NCBI RefSeq assembly: GCF_038502225.1 | Contig: NC_091301.1 | Span: forward strand, 15,343,688 to 15,407,687 | Reading direction: 5' to 3' | Length of the DNA: 64,000 nucleotides | From: Cherax quadricarinatus | Taxonomy: Eukaryota > Arthropoda > Malacostraca > Decapoda > Parastacidae | Shown here: one piece after another, positions 1 to 11,000 of the stretch | How positions within the stretch are numbered: position 1 is the first letter of the stretch | How the letters are laid out: each line of letters begins with the position of its first letter | Program-made: the position numbers and the translations under genes | The notes under the pieces: model-generated | Databases searched by the model: none | Seen by the model: the letters and a program-made list of their open reading frames with translations, nothing else | Told to the model about the DNA's origin: nothing

Positions 1-142
1 TGCAGTCAACTCGCCCCTCTCTCGTGTCATACTTCTGTTACTTTATTATAAAACTCCAGAAGGTTTGTGACACAGGATTTGCCTTCCATGAAACCGTGCT
101 GATTGTCATTTATACGTACATACATATGTGTGCATGTGTGTG

Positions 143-250
143 TGTGAAAGAATAGCAAAATTCCAAGCGTTTTCATGACTTCTCACATTATCGAGGAGAA
201 GTCTTGAAAGTGCTTGGAATTTCACTATTCACAGTGGTTGTTTTGTGCAC
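143..250. repeat. Foldback (hairpin) repeat copy
   Basis: The left arm (about 143-168) and right arm (about 211-234) are imperfect inverted repeats around an inner GACTTCTC/GAGAAGTC stem. The right end, CAGTGGTTGTTTTG, is shared with the two perfect palindromes at 5139-5206 and 5449-5516, so this is a diverged member of that family. No coding potential is seen. The rest of 1-285 shows nothing recognisable. Confidence 0.6.
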
Positions 251-285
251 ACATACATGTATGTATGTATGTACATATGTATGTA

Positions 286-588
<303 letters not shown>

Positions 589-598
589 TATATATATA

Positions 599-1574
599 CA
601 GTGGACCCCCGCATAACGATGGCATCACATAGCGATTTTTCCGCATACCGATTACTTTTATCGCAAAATTTTTGCCGCGCATACCGATTAAAAACCCGCT
701 TACCGATTTTCGTCCGAGACGCGTCCAATGTGCCCTCACATGTGCCGGCCGTCCCATTGTTTACCAGCCAGCCTCCGCGGTAACATCCAAGCATACACTC
801 GGAATATTTCGTATTATTACAGTGTTTTCGGTGCTGTTTCTGGAAAATAAGTGACCATGGGCCCCAAGAAAGCTTCTAGTGCCAACCCTGTGGTAAAAAG
901 GGTGAGAATTAGTATGGAAATTAAGAAAGATTTTGAAGGGTTTGGGGCTAACCCTGAGAAGCCTATGCCAGTTGTGGAATCCATTGTGCCTACTTCAAAG
1001 ATTAAGGAAATGTGTGCACAGTGGGTTGAACTGCAAACCTTTATAGATGAAAATCACCCTGACACAGCTGTTGCAAGCCGTGCTGGTGACTATTTCAATG
1101 ACAATGTTATGGCCCATTTTAGGAAAGTCTTGAAGGAACGGGAGGTACAGAGCTCTATGGACAGATTTGTTGTGCGACAGAGGTCCAGTGACTCTCAAGC
1201 TGGTCCTAGTGGCATTAAAAGAATAAGGGAAGTAACCCCAGAAAAGGACTTGCTACCTCAAGTCCTAATGGAAGGGGATTCCCCTTCTAAACAGTAAGAA
1301 GATAATGCTCTCCCCTCCTCCCATCCCATCAATCATCACCAGATCTTCAATAAAAGTAAGTGTCATGTAATTGTGCATGCCTTTTTCAGTTTGTGTGTAT
1401 TAAAATTAACATTTCATGTGGTAAAAAAAAATTTTTTTCATACTTTTGGGCATCTTGCACGGATTAATTTTATTTCCATTATTTCTTATGGGGAAAATTC
1501 ATTCGCATAACGATTATTTCGCATAACGATGAGCCCTCTTGCACGGATTAAAATCGTTAACCGGGGGTCCACTG
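599..1574 (+). mobile_element. Internally deleted Tigger-like DNA transposon
   Basis: The left terminus CAGTGGACCCCCGCATAACG at 599 and an inverted right terminus ending CCGGGGGTCCACTG at 1574 are flanked by TA. About 976 bp lie between them, containing only the C-terminal part of a Tigger transposase (851-1297), an AATAAA signal near 1349 and an AT-rich 3' region. Complete Tigger elements are over 2 kb, so the DNA-binding and catalytic regions have been lost. The intact ends suggest it could still have been mobilised in trans. Confidence 0.85.
857..1297 (+). pseudogene. Tigger (TIGD-type) transposase, C-terminal remnant
   Basis: An open frame of about 146 codons starts at the ATG in a GACCATGG context (857). 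The last ~95 residues fit the C-terminal tail of Tigger/TIGD transposases: KEMCAQWVELQTFIDENHPD, then FNDNVMAHFRKVLKERE, MDRFVV and an SSDSQAGPSGIKR segment. The same block recurs at 2430-2700 in the decayed copy. The CENP-B-type DNA-binding domain and the DDE catalytic core are absent. The N-terminal ~45 residues (VKRVRISMEIKKDFEGFGAN) splice upstream transposase sequence onto the tail, consistent with internal deletion. It is not a host gene. Confidence 0.8.
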
Positions 1575-1602
1575 TATATATATATATATATATATGTGTA
1601 TA

Positions 1603-1687
<85 letters not shown>

Positions 1688-1690
1688 ATA

Positions 1691-1735
<45 letters not shown>
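1575..1735. repeat. (TA)n microsatellite with TGTG interruptions
   Basis: TA repeats with two TATGTGTATATGTGTGTG interruptions. It begins at the TA duplication of the Tigger element and ends at TTTATATTGG. Peptides of YI or IY repeats here are artefacts. Confidence 0.96.
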
Positions 1736-1737
<2 letters not shown>

Positions 1738-1847
1738 TGGACCCATGAATTTTGTCCCCCTTGAATATCGATAATTTTGGAAATCGGCAACTTTTCGTTA
1801 AAATATTGGCTTGACTTTCGTGACTTGTCTTAGAAATTGGCAGTCGT

Positions 1848-2708
1848 ATGAAACGCCTCCTGGTAATGGACATTGGTTCCGCTCATCCTCCAGACTTGGA
1901 AGAGCAAATGGTGGAGTTTAATTTCATCGCAGTGAAGTTCTGGCCCTCTAATACTACTCCTCTCCTCCAGCCCATGGACCAGCATATCACTTAAAACTTC
2001 AAAAAACTCTACACTAAAGCAATGTTTTAAAGGTGCTTTAACATAACCTCAGACTCTGAATTGATCCTAAAAGAGTTCTGGAAAGATTACTTCAATATCC
2101 TCCATTGCATAAACCTTATAGGTAAGACTTGGCAGGGAGTGACTTCCAGGACGAACTCTTCTTGGAGAAAACTGTGGCCAGAATGTGTCCTCGACAAAGA
2201 TTTTGAAGGGTTTGAGGCTGACCCTGACAACCTTATGCCAGTTGTGGAATCTATTGTGACAATGGGGAAGTCATTGGGGTTGGAGGTTAATGGCGAGGAT
2301 GTGAAACAGCTGGTGGACAACCACAATGAAGAGCTAACCACTGAAGAGCTGCTAGACCTTAATCTGCAACAGCAAAAGACCACAGCTCAGGAAACTGCTT
2401 CAGAGGAGAAAGAGAAAGGGAAGAAGTTGCTTTCTTCAGGGATTAAGGAGATGTGTGCAATGTGGACTAGGATGGAAAGATTTGTGGAGGAACATCACAG
2501 TGACAAAGCTGTTGCAGGCCATGTATGCAACATGTTCAATGACAATGTCTTGTCTCATTTTAGGCAAATTTTAGAGAAATGCCAGAAACAGACCTTTCTG
2601 GAACAATTTTTTGAGCGACAGGGGTCCAGTGACTCTCCAGCTGGTCCTAGTGGCATTAAAAAACAAAGAAGGGAAGGAAGTAACCCCAGAAAAGGACTTG
2701 GTACCTGA
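1848..2708 (+). pseudogene. Decayed Tigger transposase (DDE core and C-terminus)
   Basis: Broken frames read through one Tigger transposase. 1848-1994 encodes a catalytic-core segment containing [10 protein letters not shown] (position of the second acidic residue, usually LDNAPxHP) and WPSNTTPLLQPMDQ, a Tigger/jerky hallmark. After stops near 1992 and 2028, the frame at 2061-2708 continues with LILKEFWKDYFNILHC, WRKLWPECV and the tail GIKEMCAMWTRMERF...FNDNVLSHFRQILEK. Several stops and shifts make it non-functional. The 3' flank 2780-2975 (AATGGATTAATTTGATTTAC, then GCTTATGGGGAAAA) matches the subterminal 3' region of the element at 599-1574, but the terminal repeat is lost into a TA tract. 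Confidence 0.82.
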
Positions 2709-2974
2709 AGTCTTTATGTAAGGAGAATCCCCTTCCAAACAACAGTAACTCTTCCATCCTCTCCCCTCCCCGCATCTTCCACACATCAACAACTCTTCAA
2801 TGAAGGTAAGTATCAAGTTATTACTATTTTATTCATGTCTCGTTGTTTTCTGTGTAGAAGAATGTACATTTAATGTAAAAAAAACAAACATTTTTTTTTA
2901 ATATTTTTGGTGTCTGGAATGGATTAATTTGATTTACATTATTGCTTATGGGGAAAATGGTTTTGAAAATTGTG

Positions 2975-3124
<150 letters not shown>

Positions 3125-3237
3125 TTTGAATAAAACATAAGGAGATACCATCTCTAGAACTTGACTGGGGGCCCTCATCCTCAGAGAAGACAATAAACAT
3201 ACCTCAGGGCAAACTCAAGGTTCTCCCCGGATCTGTT

Positions 3238-3264
3238 TAATATAATATAATATAATATAATATA

Positions 3265-3308
<44 letters not shown>
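3238..3308. repeat. (AATAT)n and (TA)n tract
   Basis: Seven or so ATAAT-type pentamers grade into TA repeats, ending in TACATATA at the left boundary of MITE copy 2. Confidence 0.9.
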
Positions 3309-3511
3309 CAGTGGACCCCCGGTTAACGATATTTTTTCATTCCAGAAGTATGTTCAGGTGCCAGTACTGACCGAATTTGTTCCCATAAGGAATATTGCGA
3401 AGTGGATTAGTCCATTTCAGACCCCCAAACATACACATACAAACGCACTTACATAAATACACTTACATAATTGGTCGCATTGGGAGGTGATCGTTAAGCG
3501 GGGGTTCACTG
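3309..3511. mobile_element. 203-bp MITE, copy 2
   Basis: Same length and internal sequence as the MITE at 386-588, with only scattered substitutions (GAACTT versus GATATT near the left end; one T in the right terminal repeat). The left end is CAGTGGACCCCCGGTTAACG, the right end GGGGGTTCACTG, flanked by TA. Near-identity implies recent or joint amplification. Confidence 0.88.
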
Positions 3512-3524
3512 TATACACATTATA

Positions 3525-5137
3525 GGTAGTAGGTTGGTAGACAGCAACCACCCAGGGAAGTACTACCGTCCTGCCAGATGACTGTGAAACAAAAACCTGT
3601 AACTGTTTTGCATGATGGTAGGATTGTTGGTTTCTTTTTCTGTCTCATAAACACGCTAGATAACAGGGATATCTTGCTACTCCTACTTACACTTTGGTCA
3701 CACTTCACAGACACGCACATGCATATATATATATATACATACATCTAGGTTTTTCTCCTTTTTCTAAATAGCTCTTGTTCTTCTTTATTTCTTCTATTGT
3801 CCATGGGGAAGTGGAAAATAATCTTTCCTCCGTAAGCCATGCGTGTCGTATGAGGCGACTGAAATGCCGGGAGCAATGGGCTAGTAACCCCTTCTCCTGT
3901 AGACATTTACTAAAAAAGAGAAGAAGAAAAACTTTATAAAACTGGGATGCTTAAATGTGCGTGGATGTAGTGCGGATGACAAGAAACAGATGATTGCTGA
4001 TGTTATGAATGAAAAGAAGTTGGATGTCCTGGCCCTAAGCGAAACAAAGCTGAAGGGGGTAGGAGAGTTTCAGTGGGGGGAAATAAATGGGATTAAATCT
4101 GGAGTATCTGAGAGAGTTAGAGCAAAGGAAGGGGTAGCAGTAATGTTAAATGATCAGTTATGGAAGGAGAAAAGAGAATATGAATGTGTAAATTCAAGAA
4201 TTATGTGGATTAAAGTAAAGGTTGGATGCGAGAAGTGGGTCATAATAAGCGTGTATGCACCTGGAGAAGAGAGGAATGCAGAGGAGAGAGAGAGATTTTG
4301 GGAGATGTTAAGTGAATGTATAGGAGCCTTTGAACCAAGTGAGAGAGTATTTGTGGTAGGGGACCTGAATGCTAAAGTAGGAGAAACTTTTAGAGAGGGT
4401 GTGGTAGGTAAGTTTGGGGTGCCAGGTGTAAATGAAAATGGGAGCCCTTTGATTGAACTTTGTATAGAAAGGGGTTTAGTTATAGGTAATACATATTTTA
4501 AGAAAAAGAGGATAAATAAGTATACAAGATATGATGTAGGGCGAAATGACAGTAGTTTGTTGGATTATGTATTGGTAGATAAAAGACTGTTGAGTAGACT
4601 TCAGGATGTACATATTTATAGAGGGGCCACAGATATATCAGATCACTTTCTAGTTGTAGCTACACTGAGAGTAAAAGGTAGATGGAATACAAGGAGAATA
4701 GAAGCATCAGGGAAGAGAGAGGTGAAGGTTTATAAACTAAAAGAGGAGGCAGTTAGGGTAAGATATAAACAGCTATTGGAGGATAGATGGGCTAATGAGA
4801 GTATAGGCAATGGGGTCGAAGAGGTATGGGGTAGGTTTAAAAATGTAGTGTTAGAGTGTTCAGCAGAAGTTTGTGGTTACAGGAAAGTGGGTGCAGGAGG
4901 GAAGAGGAGCGATTGGTGGAATGATGATGTAAAGAGAGTAGTAAGGGAGAAAAAGTTAGCATATGAGAAGTTTTTACAAAGTAGAAGTGATGCAAGGAGG
5001 GAAGAGTATATGGAGAAAAAGAGAGAGGTTAAGAGAGTGGTGAAGCAATGTAAAAAGAGAGCAAATGAGAGAGTGGGTGAGATGTTATCAACAAATTTTG
5101 TTGAAAATAAGAAAAAGTTTTGGAGTGAGATTAACAA
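3525..5137 (+). mobile_element. RTE-like LINE copy 1, 3'-truncated
   Basis: It starts at GGTAGTAGGTTGGTAG, the same 5' end as the minus-strand copy (9354). It carries the ~430-bp 5' leader and the endonuclease half of the ORF, then breaks at GATTAACAAATATGCAAAAC, where copy 2 continues as GATTAACAAGTTAAGAAAGC. The break is the left edge of a 68-bp palindrome. The reverse transcriptase half is missing. It lies tail-to-tail with copy 2, about 600 bp apart. Confidence 0.88.
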
Positions 5138-5138
5138 A

Positions 5139-5159
<21 letters not shown>
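3903..5159 (+). pseudogene. RTE-like LINE ORF, endonuclease domain only
   Basis: The frame opens after a TAG at 3900 and has no ATG before the endonuclease start (KLGCLNVRGCSADDKKQ); GTG at 3957 is not a convincing start. It encodes the apurinic-like endonuclease with SETKLKG (Glu), SVYAPGEE, VVGDLNAKVG, SLLDYVL and the terminal ISDHFLVV (SDH) motif, then a basic linker. The protein is ~98% identical by eye to the first 390 residues of the minus-strand copy. Copy 1 has WWNDDVKR where copy 2 has WWNDVKR, a one-codon difference. The frame is cut at 5137 by the palindrome and cannot make RT. Confidence 0.85.
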
Positions 5160-5516
<357 letters not shown>

Positions 5517-5544
5517 TTTTAAAATCACCTGTTTACTGTGATCT

Positions 5545-5550
5545 TATTGC

Positions 5551-5590
<40 letters not shown>

Positions 5591-5591
5591 T

Positions 5592-5650
<59 letters not shown>
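5545..5650. repeat. (TA)n microsatellite
   Basis: About 105 bp of TA with a TAGATAGATA interruption near 5588, abutting the left terminus of the truncated MITE. Confidence 0.95.
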
Positions 5651-5653
<3 letters not shown>

Positions 5654-5760
5654 TGGACCCCCGCTTACCGATCACCTCCCAATGCATCCAATTATATAAG
5701 TGTAGTTATGTAAGTGCGTTTGTACGTGTATGTTTGGGGGTCTGAAATGGACTAATCCAC
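5651..5760. mobile_element. MITE copy 3, truncated by LINE insertion
   Basis: It begins CAGTGGACCCCCGCTTACCG and follows the 203-bp MITE in the orientation opposite to copies 1 and 2, as far as GGACTAATCCAC. There it meets the 16-T run that is the poly(A) end of the minus-strand LINE. The other half of the MITE is not found beyond the LINE 5' end at 9354, so the insertion came with a deletion. Confidence 0.82.
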
Positions 5761-8700
5761 TTTTTTTTTTTTTTTTATTATCACACCGGCCGATTCCCAC
5801 CAAGGCAGGGTGGCCCGAAAAAGAAAAACTTTCACCATCATTCACTCCATCACTGTCTTGCCAGAAGGGTGCTTTACACTACAGTTTTTAAACTGCAACA
5901 TTAACACCCCTCCTTCAGAGTGCAGGCACTGTACTTCCCATCTCCAGGACTCAAGTCCGGCCTGCCGGTTTCCCTGAATCCCTTCATAAATGTTACTTTG
6001 CTCACACTCCAACAGCACGTCAAGTATTAAAAACCATTTGTCTCCATTCACTCCTATCAAACACGCTCACGCATGCCTGCTGGAAGTCCAAGCCCCTCGC
6101 ACACAAAACCTCCTTTACCCCCTCCCTCCAACCCTTCCTAGGCCGACCCCTACCCCGCCTTCCTTCCACTACAGACTGATACACTCTTGAAGTCATTCTG
6201 TTTCGCTCCATTCTCTCTACATGTCCGAACCACCTCAACAACCCTTCCTCAGCCCTCTGGACAACAGTTTTGGTAATCCCGCACCTCCTCCTAACTTCCA
6301 AACTACGAATTCTCTGCATTATATTCACACCACACATTGCCCTCAGACATGACATCTCCACTGCCTCCAGCCTTCTCCTCGCTGCAACATTCATCACCCA
6401 CGCTTCACACCCATATAAGAGCGTTGGTAAAACTATACTCTCATACATTCCCCTCTTTGCCTCCAAGGACAAAGTTCTTTGTCTCCACAGACTCCTAAGT
6501 GCACCACTCACTCTTTTTCCCTCATCAATTCTATGATTCACCTCATCTTTCATAGACCCATCCGCTGACACGTCCACTCCCAAATATCTGAATACGTTCA
6601 CCTCCTCCATACTCTCTCCCTCCAATCTGATATTCAATCTTTCATCACCTAATCTTTTTGTTATCCTCATAACCTTACTCTTTCCTGTATTCACCTTTAA
6701 TTTTCTTCTTTTGCACACCCTACCAAATTCATCCACCAATCTCTGCAACTTCTCTTCAGAATCTCCCAAGAGCACAGTGTCATCAGCAAAGAGCAGCTGT
6801 GACAACTCCCACTTTGTGTGTGATTCTTTATCTTTTAACTCCACGCCTCTTGCCAAGACCCTCGCATTTACTTCTCTTACAACCCCATCTATAAATATAT
6901 TAAACAACCACGGTGACATCACACATCCTTGTCTAAGGCCTACTTTTACTGGGAAAAAATTTCCCTCTTTCCTACATACTCTAACTTGAGCCTCACTATC
7001 CTCGTAAAAACTCTTCACTGCTTTCAGTAACCTACCTCCTACACCATACACTTGCAACATCTGCCACATTGCCCCCCTATCCACCCTGTCATACGCCTTT
7101 TCCAAATCCATAAATGCCACAAAGACCTCTTTAGCCTTATCTAAATACTGTTCACTTATATGTTTCACTGTAAACACCTGGTCCACACACCCCCTACCTT
7201 TCCTAAAGCCTCCTTGTTCATCTGCTATCCTATTCTCCGTCTTACTCTTAATTCTTTCAATTATAACTCTACCATACACTTTACCAGGTACACTCAACAG
7301 ACTTATCCCCCTATAATTTTTGCACTCTCTTTTATCCCCTTTGCCTTTATACAAAGGAACTATGCATGCTCTCTGCCAATCCCTAGGTACCTTACCCTCT
7401 TCCATACATTTATTAAATAATTGCACCAACCACTCCAAAACTATATCCCCACCTGCTTTTAACATTTCTATCTTTATCCCATCAATCCCGGCTGCCTTAC
7501 CCCCTTTCATTTTACCTACTGCCTCACGAACTTCCCCCACACTCACAACTGGCTCTTCCTCACTCCTACAAGATGTTATTCCTCCTTGCCCTATACACGA
7601 AATCACAGCTTCCCTATCTTCATCAACATTTAACAATTCCTCAAAATATTCCTTCCATCTTCCCAATACCTCTAACTCTCCATTTAATAACTCTCCTCTC
7701 CTATTTTTAACTGACAAATCCATTTGTTCTCTAGGCTTTCTTAACTTGTTAATCTCACTCCAAAACTTTTTCTTATTTTCAACAAAATTTGTTGATAACA
7801 TCTCACCCACTCTCTCATTTGCTCTCTTTTTACATTGCTTCACCACTCTCTTAACTTCTCTCTTTTTCTCCATATACTCTTCCCTCCTTGCATCACTTCT
7901 ACTTTGTAAAAACTTCTCATATGCTAACTTTTTCTCCCTTACTACTCTCTTTACATCATTCCACCAATCGCTCCTCTTCCCTCCTGCACCCACTTTCCTG
8001 TAACCACAAACTTCTGCTGAACACTCTAACACTACATTTTTAAACCTACCCCATACCTCTTCGACCCCATTGCCTATGCTCTCATTAGCCCATCTATCCT
8101 CCAATAGCTGTTTATATCTTACCCTAACTGCCTTCTCTTTTAGTTTATAAACCTTCACCTCTCTCTTCCCTGATGCTTCTATTCTCCTTGTATCCCATCT
8201 ACCTTTTACTCTCAGTATAGCTACAACTAGAAAGTGATCTGATATATCTGTGGCCCCTCTATAAACATGTACATCCTGAAGTCTACTCAACAGTCTTTTA
8301 TCTACCAATACATAATCCAACAAACTACTGTCATTTCGCCCTACATCATATCGTGTATACTTATTTATCCTCTTTTTCTTAAAATATGTATTACCTATAA
8401 CTAAACCCCTTTCTATACAAAGTTCAATCAAAGGGCTCCCATTATCATTTACACCTGGCACCCCAAACTTACCTACCACACCCTCTCTAAAAGTTTCTCC
8501 TACTTTAGCATTCAAGTCCCCTACCACAATTACTCTCTCACTTGGTTCAAAGGCTCCTATACATTCACTTAACATCTCCCAAAATCTCTCTCTCTCCTCT
8601 GCATTCCTCTCTTCTCCAGGTGCATACACGCTTATTATGACCCACTTCTCGCATCCAACCTTTACTTTAATCCACATAATTCTTGAATTTACACATTCAT

Positions 8701-9354
8701 ATTCTCTTTTCTCCTTCCATAACTGATCATTTAACATTACTGCTACCCCTTCCTTTGCTCTAACTCTCTCAGATACTCCAGATTTAATCCCATTTATTTC
8801 CCCCCACTGAAACTCTCCTACCCCCTTCAGCTTTGTTTCGCTTAGGGCCAGGACATCCAACTTCTTTTCATTCATAACATCAGCAATCATCTGTTTCTTG
8901 TCATCCGCACTACATCCACGCACATTTAAGCAACCCAGTTTTATAAAGTTTTTCTTCTTCTCTTTTTTAGTAATTGTATACAGGAGAAGGGGTTACTAGC
9001 CCATTGCTCCCGGCATTTTAGTCGCCTCATACGACACGCATGGCTTACGGAGGAAAGATTCTTTTCCACTTCCCCATGGACAATAGAAGAAATAAAAAAG
9101 AACAAGAGCTATTTAGAAAAAAGAGAAAAACCTAGATGTATGTATATATATATATGCATGTGCGTGTCTGTGAAGTGTGACCAAAGTGTAAGTAGGAGTA
9201 GCAAGATATCCCTGTTATCTTAGCGTGTTTATGAGACAGAAAAAGAAACCAGCAATCCTACCATCATGCAAAACAGTTACAGGTTTTTGTTTCACAGTCA
9301 TCTGGCAGGACGGTAGTACTTCCCTGGGTGGTTGCTGTCTACCAACCTACTACC
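5761..9354 (-). mobile_element. RTE-like LINE copy 2, apparently full length
   Basis: In minus orientation it runs from GGTAGTAGGTTGGTAG at 9354 to a 16-nt poly(A) at 5776-5761, about 3.6 kb. It has a ~430-nt 5' leader, one long ORF (stop at 6020) and a ~245-nt 3' UTR. The 3' UTR includes a GGGCCACCCTGCCTTGGTGG segment I recall from many decapod repeats. A single ORF with endonuclease plus RT, without RNase H or a separate gag ORF, fits the RTE group. Assignment to a clade needs phylogeny. An intact frame and near-identity to copy 1 indicate recent activity. Confidence 0.88.
6020..8923 (-). CDS. RTE-like LINE polyprotein: endonuclease + reverse transcriptase
   Basis: A 967-codon open frame, counted from the GTG at 8923. 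It should act in target-primed reverse transcription of its own RNA. The endonuclease is about residues 1-235: SETK (Glu29), GDLNAKVG (Asp136/Asn138), SLLDYV (200-205) and SDH (228-230). A basic linker runs to about 440. RT follows: GKAAGIDGI (~475), FMDLEKAYD (Asp606), GLRQGCVMSP (~663) and LLFADDTVLL (Asp714-715). The C-terminal region has LLYGCEAW, CLRAMCGV, RWFGHVERM and RGRGRPRKGW, the pattern usual after RT in RTE-type elements. No RNase H is present. No in-frame ATG lies upstream of the endonuclease; the first Met is residue 12. No stop or frameshift is seen; one codon is missing relative to copy 1 (near 320). Confidence 0.9.
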   Translation of the reverse strand: MRGCSADDKKQMIADVMNEKKLDVLALSETKLKGVGEFQWGEINGIKSGVSERVRAKEGVAVMLNDQLWKEKREYECVNSRIMWIKVKVGCEKWVIISVYAPGEERNAEERERFWEMLSECIGAFEPSERVIVVGDLNAKVGETFREGVVGKFGVPGVNDNGSPLIELCIERGLVIGNTYFKKKRINKYTRYDVGRNDSSLLDYVLVDKRLLSRLQDVHVYRGATDISDHFLVVAILRVKGRWDTRRIEASGKREVKVYKLKEKAVRVRYKQLLEDRWANESIGNGVEEVWGRFKNVVLECSAEVCGYRKVGAGGKRSDWWNDVKRVVREKKLAYEKFLQSRSDARREEYMEKKREVKRVVKQCKKRANERVGEMLSTNFVENKKKFWSEINKLRKPREQMDLSVKNRRGELLNGELEVLGRWKEYFEELLNVDEDREAVISCIGQGGITSCRSEEEPVVSVGEVREAVGKMKGGKAAGIDGIKIEMLKAGGDIVLEWLVQLFNKCMEEGKVPRDWQRACIVPLYKGKGDKRECKNYRGISLLSVPGKVYGRVIIERIKSKTENRIADEQGGFRKGRGCVDQVFTVKHISEQYLDKAKEVFVAFMDLEKAYDRVDRGAMWQMLQVYGVGGRLLKAVKSFYEDSEAQVRVCRKEGNFFPVKVGLRQGCVMSPWLFNIFIDGVVREVNARVLARGVELKDKESHTKWELSQLLFADDTVLLGDSEEKLQRLVDEFGRVCKRRKLKVNTGKSKVMRITKRLGDERLNIRLEGESMEEVNVFRYLGVDVSADGSMKDEVNHRIDEGKRVSGALRSLWRQRTLSLEAKRGMYESIVLPTLLYGCEAWVMNVAARRRLEAVEMSCLRAMCGVNIMQRIRSLEVRRRCGITKTVVQRAEEGLLRWFGHVERMERNRMTSRVYQSVVEGRRGRGRPRKGWREGVKEVLCARGLDFQQACVSVFDRSEWRQMVFNT

Positions 9355-9361
9355 TACACCA

Positions 9362-9405
9362 ACCTACTATATATATATATATATAGATATAGATATATAT
9401 ATAAA
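9362..9405. repeat. (TA)n / (GATA) tract
   Basis: A short TA repeat with two GATATA interruptions immediately beyond the LINE 5' end. Confidence 0.85.
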
Positions 9406-9682
9406 ATCAAGACAAGCCATGGAAGATGTTAATCTTCAGCTGAAGATCTTTCAAACATCTCTGTTTCATCAGGAGCTATGCAATGTTGCAAAAGTAGCAC
9501 CAGATGGAATGACAGGACGTTTTCTCAGTGTAAAGCAACATGGTGACACCAAATGGTTGGAGTTTCCATGTCAACCAGTTGGTGTCATATCACACACATC
9601 ACAATGTGACACACACACACACTTAACATTGTGAACACAATCACACGCATGTGTGCACACATGCATGAACACACATACCACA

Positions 9683-9684
<2 letters not shown>
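9406..9684 (+). other. Unassigned segment, possible coding remnant
   Basis: A frame across 9412-9634 reads AMEDVNLQLKIFQTSLFHQE, MTGRFLSVKQHGDTKWLEF and PCQPVGVISHTSQ without stops. I do not recognise it, and there is no clear splice site or start context apart from CCATGG at 9418. It lies between two TA microsatellites and may be a transposon fragment. No function is assigned. Confidence 0.25.
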
Positions 9685-9975
<291 letters not shown>

Positions 9976-9996
9976 CATTATTACAGAAATACTTAC

Positions 9997-10192
9997 GCAT
10001 CTGCTTGGCTCTTTCCTTGTCTGCCAGCTCATGTTTGTGCCAGGGGTCATGGCGCTTGTGCTGATTCGGGGGGGCCACGGTCACCCCCCAGGCCTTGTCC
10101 ATGGCTTGGGCTGCAGCGGCCGCCCCTCCCACTCGCCCACCGGCTGCTGCGGCGCCCGAGCCGTCCCCCCCTCCCCCACTCACCAGCACCAT
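9997..10192 (-). CDS. Probable first coding exon of an unidentified gene
   Basis: An ATG at 10192-10190 in a near-optimal context (GTGCCATGG) opens a 65-codon frame. It ends at a consensus donor (ATGC|GTAAGT, boundary at 9997/9996), leaving phase 1. The N-terminus is Gly/Ala-rich ([19 protein letters not shown], then [10 protein letters not shown]). The second half is charged: [20 protein letters not shown]. The frame is also open upstream of the ATG. Local GC and CpG content are far above the surroundings, as expected for a promoter-proximal exon. The next exon must lie left of 9997 beyond the TA tract and is not found. I do not recognise the protein. Confidence 0.55.
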
Positions 10193-10760
10193 GGCACCCC
10201 CGCCTGCATGGCCCGGCCCGGCCCCACCACTGCACTCGTGTTCCCCAAGGCTGGCTATCCCGGCGCCTGCCAGGCTCACACTGCTAAACTGTGCAGTGGT
10301 CCAGGAATTACCTGGATCTCTAAGTACTGCACACTACTCTCTCACACTTGTCTATTTCTTTAGTTCCTTGTTAAACTTTCCACAGCTCACTTCTTTCATA
10401 CAAAATCACAGCTTCACTTCATCACAGGACTTAGTTACACTTGTTGTTATCTAATTACCTTATAATCTTAAAATTCCAAAATCCAACACAACAATAATAC
10501 CTTAAGATACTAGTCTCCTTATTATAATTACGTCTAAGAGCTTCAGTGAACTCCAATGATATGTATCTTCTCAGTGGACTAAAATGTGATAACCTTCACT
10601 TCTAATCATACAATCCATGCATGTAATAAAACTACACTCCTCTTCTTCCTTGGCCCCCTTGCAACTAAAATCAATGGTAGAGCAATGTCTGCTGTCTCAG
10701 TTTCCTGCATATTGGTTCAGTAATGTTCAAGCAATAGGTGAATAAAAGCATTCCCTGGAG
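10193..10760. other. GC-rich 5' flank and candidate bidirectional promoter region
   Basis: 10193-10290 stays GC-rich; beyond that the DNA is single-copy-looking, AT-richer and without long frames. It lies between the minus-strand exon at 9997-10192 and a possible plus-strand exon ending at 11000. No TATA box is evident. Confidence 0.35.
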
Positions 10761-11000
10761 ATGTGTGGGCCGAGGGCGTCACATCGCGGCCATGTTTTAG
10801 CAGCTCGTGGAAAGTGGCCACCAGCACCAGAGGCTCCTGTCAACAAAGCAACCTCCAGCACCTCTTTTCAACACTACTTCCTTCAAGACGATCAATCGGG
10901 CTTGGACGAGATGGTGCCGAGCGGCCCTTTAAATGAGGATTTCTTGGTGGGAGACATCGAAGAAGGCGTTCAGGGCAGGAGAGAGCGTCAAATTTGGGGG
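10761..11000 (+). CDS. Possible coding exon, unidentified
   Basis: An 80-codon frame (from ATG 10761) contains KWPPAPEAPVNKATSSTSFQ, then DDQSGLDEMVPSGPLNEDFL and VGDIEEGVQGRRERQIWG. It stops at a donor-like GGGG|GTAAGA (11000/11001), phase 0. A pyrimidine-rich stretch ending TTGGTTCAG near 10720 could be an acceptor. The acidic middle looks protein-like, but there is no family match I can name and coding status is unproven. The frame continues into lower-quality sequence after 11000. Confidence 0.3.

Noticed and set aside
3957..3959. GTG as the start of the LINE endonuclease ORF
   Set aside because: The endonuclease begins upstream (KLGCLN...), and a GTG start is not expected in an animal; the true start is left open.
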